Positions 59,613-64,000 of a stretch of 64,000 bases of DNA are shown piece by piece; within the stretch, counting starts at the first letter, position 1; each line of letters begins with the position of its first letter. Below the pieces are notes generated by a model, which saw only the letters and a program-made list of their open reading frames with translations, was not told where the DNA came from and did no database searches. Source of the DNA: Oceanicola granulosus HTCC2516 (GTDB lineage: Bacteria > Pseudomonadota > Alphaproteobacteria > Rhodobacterales > Rhodobacteraceae). Where the stretch lies: NCBI RefSeq assembly GCF_000153305.1, contig NZ_CH724107.1:2077117-2141116 (forward strand), read 5' to 3'. The translations under genes and the position numbers were made by a program.

Positions 59613-60848
59613 TCAGTAGAGCCGCTCGTCGCTGCCGTTGCGTCGCACCCACGTGCCGAGCCCGATCCTGCCCAGCACCTCGAGAAACGGCTTCGGATCC
59701 AGCTCCTCGACGTTGCGCATCTCGCGCGCGTCCCACTCGCCGGTGGCGATCAGCATCGCTGCGGCGACCGGCGGCACCCCGGCGGTGTAGGAGATGCCCT
59801 GGCTGCCGACCTCGGCGTAGGCCTCCTCGTGGTCGGCGACGTTGTAGACGAAGACCTCGGCCGGCTCACCGTTATTAATGCCCTTCACCAGGTCGCCGAT
59901 GCAGGTCTTGCCGGTGTAGTCGGGCGCGAGGCTGGACGGATCGGGCAGGCAGGCCTTCACCACCTTCAGCGGCACGACTTCCTGGCCTTCGGCGAGCGTC
60001 ACCGGCTGTTCCGAGAGCAGGCCGATGTTCTTCAGCACGGTGAAGACGTTGATGTAGTGCTCGCCGAAGCCCATCCAGAACCGCACGTCGGCATCGGGAT
60101 AGTTGGTCGCGAGGGAATGCACCTCGTCGTGGCCCGACAGGTAGGCGCGTTGCGTGCCGACCACGGGGAGATCCCAGTCGTGGCCGATTTCGAACATCTC
60201 GTTCTCCTGCCACTCGCCCTGCTGCCACGAATAGACCGTGCCGGTGAACTCGCGGAAGTTGATCTCCGGATCGAAGTTGGTGGCGAAGTAGCGGCCGTGC
60301 GAGCCGGCGTTGATGTCGACGATGTCGATGGACGTCACCTCGTCCAGGTATTCGTCGATGGCGAAGCGGGCATAGGCGTTGACCACGCCCGGGTCGAAGC
60401 CGGCGCCGAGGATCGCCGTCACGCCCTTTCGGGCGCAGCTTTCCTTCCGCTTCCATTCGTAGTTGGCGTACCAGGGCGGCGTTTCGCAGATCTTGTCCGG
60501 CTCTTCGTGGATCGCGGTGTCGATATAGGCGGCGCCGGTCTCGATGCAGGCTTCGAGTACATGCATGTTCACGAAGGACGAGGCGACGTTGATCACGATC
60601 TGCGCGCCGGTCTCCTCGATCAGCGCAGCCACGGCCGCGCTGTCAGTCGCGTCCACCGCGTGCGTTTCGAGGGCGCCGTCGGTCTTGTGGCTCCCCTTCT
60701 CCCGGACGCTGGCGAGGATCTGCTCGCATTTCGCCTGCGTGCGCGACGCGATGTGGATGTCTCCGAGCAGATCGGCGTTCTGGGCGCATTTGTGCGCCAC
60801 GACCTGGGCGACGCCACCGGCGCCGATGATGAGGACGTTCTTCTTCAA
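59613..60848 (-). CDS. Carboxynorspermidine synthase (saccharopine dehydrogenase-like)
   Basis: A 411-residue NAD(P)-dependent reductase with VLIIGAGGVAQVVAHKCAQNAD, HIASRTQAKCEQIL and GAGFDPGVVNAYARFAIDEYLDEVTSIDIVDINAG. In the alternative polyamine route it reduces a Schiff base of diaminopropane or putrescine with aspartate semialdehyde to carboxynor(spermidine). The start is TTG, with AAGGAGG 10 nt upstream. The decarboxylase gene is 32 nt upstream on the same strand, which fixes the assignment over lysine-pathway saccharopine dehydrogenase. Confidence 0.92.
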   Translation of the reverse strand: MKKNVLIIGAGGVAQVVAHKCAQNADLLGDIHIASRTQAKCEQILASVREKGSHKTDGALETHAVDATDSAAVAALIEETGAQIVINVASSFVNMHVLEACIETGAAYIDTAIHEEPDKICETPPWYANYEWKRKESCARKGVTAILGAGFDPGVVNAYARFAIDEYLDEVTSIDIVDINAGSHGRYFATNFDPEINFREFTGTVYSWQQGEWQENEMFEIGHDWDLPVVGTQRAYLSGHDEVHSLATNYPDADVRFWMGFGEHYINVFTVLKNIGLLSEQPVTLAEGQEVVPLKVVKACLPDPSSLAPDYTGKTCIGDLVKGINNGEPAEVFVYNVADHEEAYAEVGSQGISYTAGVPPVAAAMLIATGEWDAREMRNVEELDPKPFLEVLGRIGLGTWVRRNGSDERLY

Positions 60849-60880
60849 GACCTTCGAGCCTCCTTTCGTGTCGGGCCGCC

Positions 60881-61978
60881 TCAGGACAGGGCGGCTTCGA
60901 AATCGCTGTAGCTGAATTCACGGACGGTCCGGACGGTCCCGTCCAGTTCGCGCACCGCGATCGCGGGCATGCGCACGCCGTTGAACCAGTTCTTCTTGAC
61001 CATCGTATAGCCGCCGGCGTCGCGGATCGAGACGCGGTCCCCCGGCTTCAGCGGTCGTTCGAAGCGGAACTCGCCGAAGATATCCCCGGCGAGGCAGGAA
61101 TTGCCGCACACCATCCATTCGTGATCGCCGGTGTCGGGCGCGACCTTGGCCTGTTCGCGGTAGATCAGCAGGTCGAGCATGTGCGCCTCGATCGAGCTGT
61201 CGACGACGGCGAGCTTCTTGCCGTTGTCGAGCGTGTCGAGCACCGTCAGCTCCAGCGTCGTGGAGTCGGTGATCGCCGCCTCGCCGGGTTCGAGATAGAC
61301 CTGCACGCCATACGTCTCGGAGAACCGCCTGAGCCGCTCGGCGAGCTTCTCCAGCGGGTAGCCCTCTCCGGTGAAATGGATGCCGCCGCCGAGGCTGACC
61401 CATTCCATGCGCGAGATCAGGTGGCCGAAGCGCTCCTCGATCTGGGTCAGCATCGCGTCGAAGCGGTCGAAGTCGTCGTTCTCGCAGTTGTTGTGGAACA
61501 TGAAGCCCGACACCCGGTCGCAGACCGCGCCGATGCGCTCGGGATCGTGCTCGCCGAGGCGCGAGAAGGGGCGGGCGGGGTCGGCGATGTCGAACGACGA
61601 CGAGCTGATGCCGGGATTCACCCGCAGGCCACGCACGTGGTCGCTGGCGGCCTCACCGAACCTTTCCAGCTGGCCGATCGTGTTGAAGATGATCTTGTCG
61701 GAATTGGCCAGGACCTCGAGCAGGTCGGCCTCGTCCCAGGCCACCGAGTAGGCGTGGGTCTCGCCGGGGAAGTGCTTGCGGCCGAGCTTCACTTCGAAAG
61801 GCGACGAGGACGTGGTGCCGTCCATGTACTCGCTCATCAGGTCGAAGACGGACCACGCCGCGAAGCACTTCAGCGCCAGCAGGCACTTGCACCCCGACAG
61901 CTCGCGGAGGCGGGCGATCTTCTCGAGGTTGGGCAGCAGCGCCTGCTTGTCGATCAGATAGTAGGGCGTACGCAGCAT
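60881..61978 (-). CDS. nspC: Carboxynorspermidine decarboxylase
   Basis: A 365-residue PLP enzyme of the alanine-racemase-fold decarboxylases that removes CO2 from carboxy(nor)spermidine. LLALKCFAAWSVFDLM has the PLP lysine; SLGGGIHFTGEGYPLE, VYLEPGEAAITDST and MVCGNSCLAGD (the Cys-containing active loop) are the family signatures. GAGGGAG lies 8 nt before ATG; a longer in-frame form is rejected. It and the synthase make spermidine or norspermidine without SAM decarboxylase. Confidence 0.95.
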   Translation of the reverse strand: MLRTPYYLIDKQALLPNLEKIARLRELSGCKCLLALKCFAAWSVFDLMSEYMDGTTSSSPFEVKLGRKHFPGETHAYSVAWDEADLLEVLANSDKIIFNTIGQLERFGEAASDHVRGLRVNPGISSSSFDIADPARPFSRLGEHDPERIGAVCDRVSGFMFHNNCENDDFDRFDAMLTQIEERFGHLISRMEWVSLGGGIHFTGEGYPLEKLAERLRRFSETYGVQVYLEPGEAAITDSTTLELTVLDTLDNGKKLAVVDSSIEAHMLDLLIYREQAKVAPDTGDHEWMVCGNSCLAGDIFGEFRFERPLKPGDRVSIRDAGGYTMVKKNWFNGVRMPAIAVRELDGTVRTVREFSYSDFEAALS

Positions 61979-62095
61979 CTCGGGCTCCCTCGGATGTCGG
62001 GCCATGAGCGGTGGCGCGAGCGCCTATAGACACCACGCGCGGCAGGCTCAACAGGAGGTGAAGCCCCTGCGCTCTCAGGACACAGCTTCGCAGGT

Positions 62096-62791
62096 TCAGG
62101 TCCGGGCCTTTTCGAACGCGGCCCAGGCCGCCTCGAAGGCGTCGAAATCAAAGCCCGGCTTGCGGGCTGCATCCAGCACGATGGCTTCGGTGCCCCGCAT
62201 CTTGCTGATCGCGGCGCTTAGCTCGGCCACGTAATCCTTCGGGATGACCAGTGCCCCGTGCCGGTCGGCGTGGATGAGATCGCCATCGGCGATAACGAGG
62301 CCGAAGACCGTGACCGGCGTGCCTATCTCGCGCACGTGGACGAAGGCGTGGCTGGGGCCGACCGCGCCGGCGATCACCGGGAAGCCCGCCGGCAGGTCAC
62401 CGAGGTCCCGCATCACGCCGTTGGTAAACGCCCCGGCGAGGCCGAAGCCCTTGTGAACCGAGGTGTTGATCTCGCCCCAGAAGGCGCCGACGGCATCGGT
62501 GCCATCGACGTCCTCGACCACCGCCAGGGCGGGCCGGGGACCGGTCGCCATGTGACGGTAGTAGTCCATTCGCCGGGTCCGGATCACTTCCGGCGCCTCA
62601 TCCGGGGGGGCGGCGGCCGCAATCTTCGCGGTGCGGGCCACGCCGACGATGGCGCCCGCCTCCGGGTCGCTGCACAGGACCGTGCCGCGCGTGAAGCGGT
62701 CGAAGCCGCGTTTGCCCTCGATCACTTCGATGGCGTTGCAGACGGTGGGCGTGTCGACCTTGCGCAGAAGGTCCAGAAGCTCGGGGGTCAT
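62096..62791 (-). CDS. RraA family aldolase-like protein
   Basis: A 231-residue protein of the RraA / HMG-aldolase-like family: DTPTVCNAIEVIEGKRG, AKIAAAAPPD, GAFTNGVMRDLGDLPAGFPVIAG and IHADRHGALVIPKD, which carry the divalent-metal and pyruvate-site residues (Arg-Asp of VMRDL). Members split pyruvate-type substrates such as 4-carboxy-4-hydroxy-2-oxoadipate, others inhibit RNase E. Its ATG overlaps the hydrolase stop by ATGA. The aldolase reading is supported more by the family than by any direct evidence. Confidence 0.87.
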   Translation of the reverse strand: MTPELLDLLRKVDTPTVCNAIEVIEGKRGFDRFTRGTVLCSDPEAGAIVGVARTAKIAAAAPPDEAPEVIRTRRMDYYRHMATGPRPALAVVEDVDGTDAVGAFWGEINTSVHKGFGLAGAFTNGVMRDLGDLPAGFPVIAGAVGPSHAFVHVREIGTPVTVFGLVIADGDLIHADRHGALVIPKDYVAELSAAISKMRGTEAIVLDAARKPGFDFDAFEAAWAAFEKART

Positions 62792-63483
62792 GGTGTCTCC
62801 AGCCAGCGGGCCAGCGCCGCGTTGGTCTCGTCCGGTTTCTCCAGGGTGGGCAGATGGCCCGCGCCCTCGATGATCTCGAGCGTCGCCCTGGGCAGCAGGC
62901 CCGCCATCAACTCGTGCCGCGCCACGGGGCAGAGCGCGTCATGCCGCCCGCAAAGCACCAGTGCGGGGCCGTCGAAGGCCTGCAGTGCCTCGCTCTGATC
63001 CGGGCGGTCCCGCAAGGCGAGGGACTGCCGGATGAAGACCTCCGGCCCCAGATCCCGCGCCATCGCCGCGCAGAGCTCCAGAAGCTTCGGATTGCCGGGG
63101 CCATCGGCGAGGTAGTTCGGGATCATCTCGTCGCGCATGACCTCGGCCAGCTCGCCGGCGCGGGCCTTTTCGATCTGCGGGCCGCGGCGGAGCTTGACGG
63201 TGTCGGCCTCGGCCAGCGGGTTGGTGTCGAGCAGCGCGATGCGGTCGACGCGGCCCGGCGCCTGCCGAAGAACCTCCATCGCCACGATCCCGCCCATGGA
63301 CAGGCCCGCCAGGGCGAAGCGGTCCGGCGCCCGAGCCAGGACCTCGGCGGCCAGGGCCTGCACGGTCTCGGCGCCCGAGATAGGCGCGTGATGCACCGCC
63401 CGGCGTCCCGAGAAATACGTGGTCTGCGGGCTGAAGAGCCGCGCATCGCACATCATGCCGGGCAGGAGGACGAGCGGTGTCAT
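62788..63483 (-). CDS. Alpha/beta hydrolase
   Basis: A 231-residue alpha/beta hydrolase: LVLLPGMMCDARLF, the nucleophile elbow ALAGLSMGGIVAMEVL (GLSMG), the acid region in LCGRHDALCPVARHELM and the His in IIEGAGHLPTLEKP. Substrate unknown; likely an ester or lactone in the same pathway as the RraA protein. Start at MTPLVLLPG; upstream in-frame sequence extends into the cupin gene's region but is not protein-like. Overlap with rraA (ATGA) implies one operon. Confidence 0.9.
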   Translation of the reverse strand: MTPLVLLPGMMCDARLFSPQTTYFSGRRAVHHAPISGAETVQALAAEVLARAPDRFALAGLSMGGIVAMEVLRQAPGRVDRIALLDTNPLAEADTVKLRRGPQIEKARAGELAEVMRDEMIPNYLADGPGNPKLLELCAAMARDLGPEVFIRQSLALRDRPDQSEALQAFDGPALVLCGRHDALCPVARHELMAGLLPRATLEIIEGAGHLPTLEKPDETNAALARWLETP

Positions 63484-63521
63484 CGGTCTGGTGCCTCCCC
63501 CGGGCTGCCTGCAATCTTCAA

Positions 63522-64000
63522 TCAGCTTCCGGTCCAGCTGGGGCCGGCCGGGTCCTCGGTGCCCACGATGTGGTAGAGCGCGGCCTCGCCGGTCATCGAC
63601 GGCACGGCGGAATGGGCGAGATCCTCGGGCACCGACATGGTGTCGCCGGGGGCGAGCGTCGCCGAGCCGCCCTCCCAGTCCACGCGCCAATGCCCCCTGA
63701 CCGGCATCAGGACCGAGGGGCGGTCATGGCTGTGCCTGTCCTCGCGGGCCGAGCCGCGGGTGATGAAATCGACCTCGAAGCCCGGCCTGTCCTTGAGCAG
63801 GCCGGTCTCGCCGATCACCTTGCACGGGGTCTTGTCCGCCAGCGCCACCATGTCCCAGTAGCGCGCGACGTGGTTAGGCAGGACCTCCGCCGTGGTGGGC
63901 TCGGGCCGCTTGGCCAGCTCCTCGTCGGACATCAGCGGCATGGGCTTCACCCCTTCCGGCAGGGACTGCTGGCGCTTGGTATCGTAGAGCTTGCCGTCCT
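63522..64000 (-). CDS. Cupin-domain protein, partial (5' end outside window)
   Basis: The visible 159 residues end in a cupin fold: REDRHSHDRPSVLMPVRGHWRVDWEGGSATLAPGDTMSVPEDLAHSAVPSM has the H-x-H and final His metal set. The frame stays open to the window edge (DGKLYDTKRQQSLPEGVKPMPLMSDEELAKRP at the left of what can be seen), so the true start is beyond 64000. Function unknown; it belongs to the RraA-hydrolase group and may be a dioxygenase or isomerase. Confidence 0.85.
   Translation of the reverse strand, partial: DGKLYDTKRQQSLPEGVKPMPLMSDEELAKRPEPTTAEVLPNHVARYWDMVALADKTPCKVIGETGLLKDRPGFEVDFITRGSAREDRHSHDRPSVLMPVRGHWRVDWEGGSATLAPGDTMSVPEDLAHSAVPSMTGEAALYHIVGTEDPAGPSWTGS

Noticed and set aside
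59613-60848. Lysine-pathway saccharopine dehydrogenase
   Set aside because: Sequence family alone allows it, but the adjacent nspC gene points to carboxynorspermidine synthase.

Overview
The window looks like a chromosomal segment of a high-GC alphaproteobacterium of the Rhodobacteraceae (Roseobacter/Rhodobacter group). Grounds: codon third positions are almost all G or C; there is an RpoE-ChrR pair of the Rhodobacter singlet-oxygen type with matching promoters; and a run rsmB - heparinase II/III-like gene - purH - lspA - bamF - two M16 peptidases has the order I recall from this family. The species cannot be named from the sequence.

Layout. 1-7.4 kb: lysine/peptidoglycan precursor genes dapD and dapB, two tandem GlsB/YeaQ membrane proteins, rpsO and truB/rbfA (ribosome and tRNA maturation), and small secreted or hypothetical proteins. 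7.4-18.3 kb: the rsmB to M16 block, then an orphan HigA-like regulator and mutL. 18.4-22.8 kb: rpoE-chrR with a third Cys-rich gene, divergent from an FAD oxidoreductase plus DUF1365 pair; both sides carry promoter elements with the same 18-bp spacing. 23-32.6 kb: DUF481 outer-membrane protein, an unaccompanied formate dehydrogenase alpha subunit, a frameshifted histidine phosphatase, saccharopine dehydrogenase, an SDR, pheS, and the divergent epmA/efp pair. 32.6-39.2 kb: pncA, a DMT exporter, App1-like phosphatase, PQQ-type sugar dehydrogenase, queG, a GST and mtgA. 39.4-49.9 kb: glutamate synthase, gltB and gltD separated by two GFA-family genes and a pair of related secreted Cys-containing proteins; then uppP and an NDUFA9-like protein.

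50.0 kb to the right edge begins with tRNA-Leu(CAG) and then looks accessory. A LacI-controlled operon encodes a Gfo/Idh oxidoreductase, a sugar isomerase-like protein, a complete carbohydrate ABC importer and a cytoplasmic-looking GH127 beta-L-arabinofuranosidase. Two AAACGTTT operator-like sites lie 52 bp apart in the lacI/operon gap. Next come a carboxynorspermidine synthase/decarboxylase pair and an RraA-like protein, an alpha/beta hydrolase and a cupin protein, the last running off the window.

No rRNA, transposase, integrase, prophage or CRISPR array is seen. No gene-free gap exceeds about 300 nt; the longest are 29428-29712, 23779-24012 and 39221-39448. The most interesting non-coding signals are a 12-bp perfect inverted repeat abutting the start codon of the orphan HigA gene, the paired RpoE-type promoters, and dispersed copies of a short palindrome.
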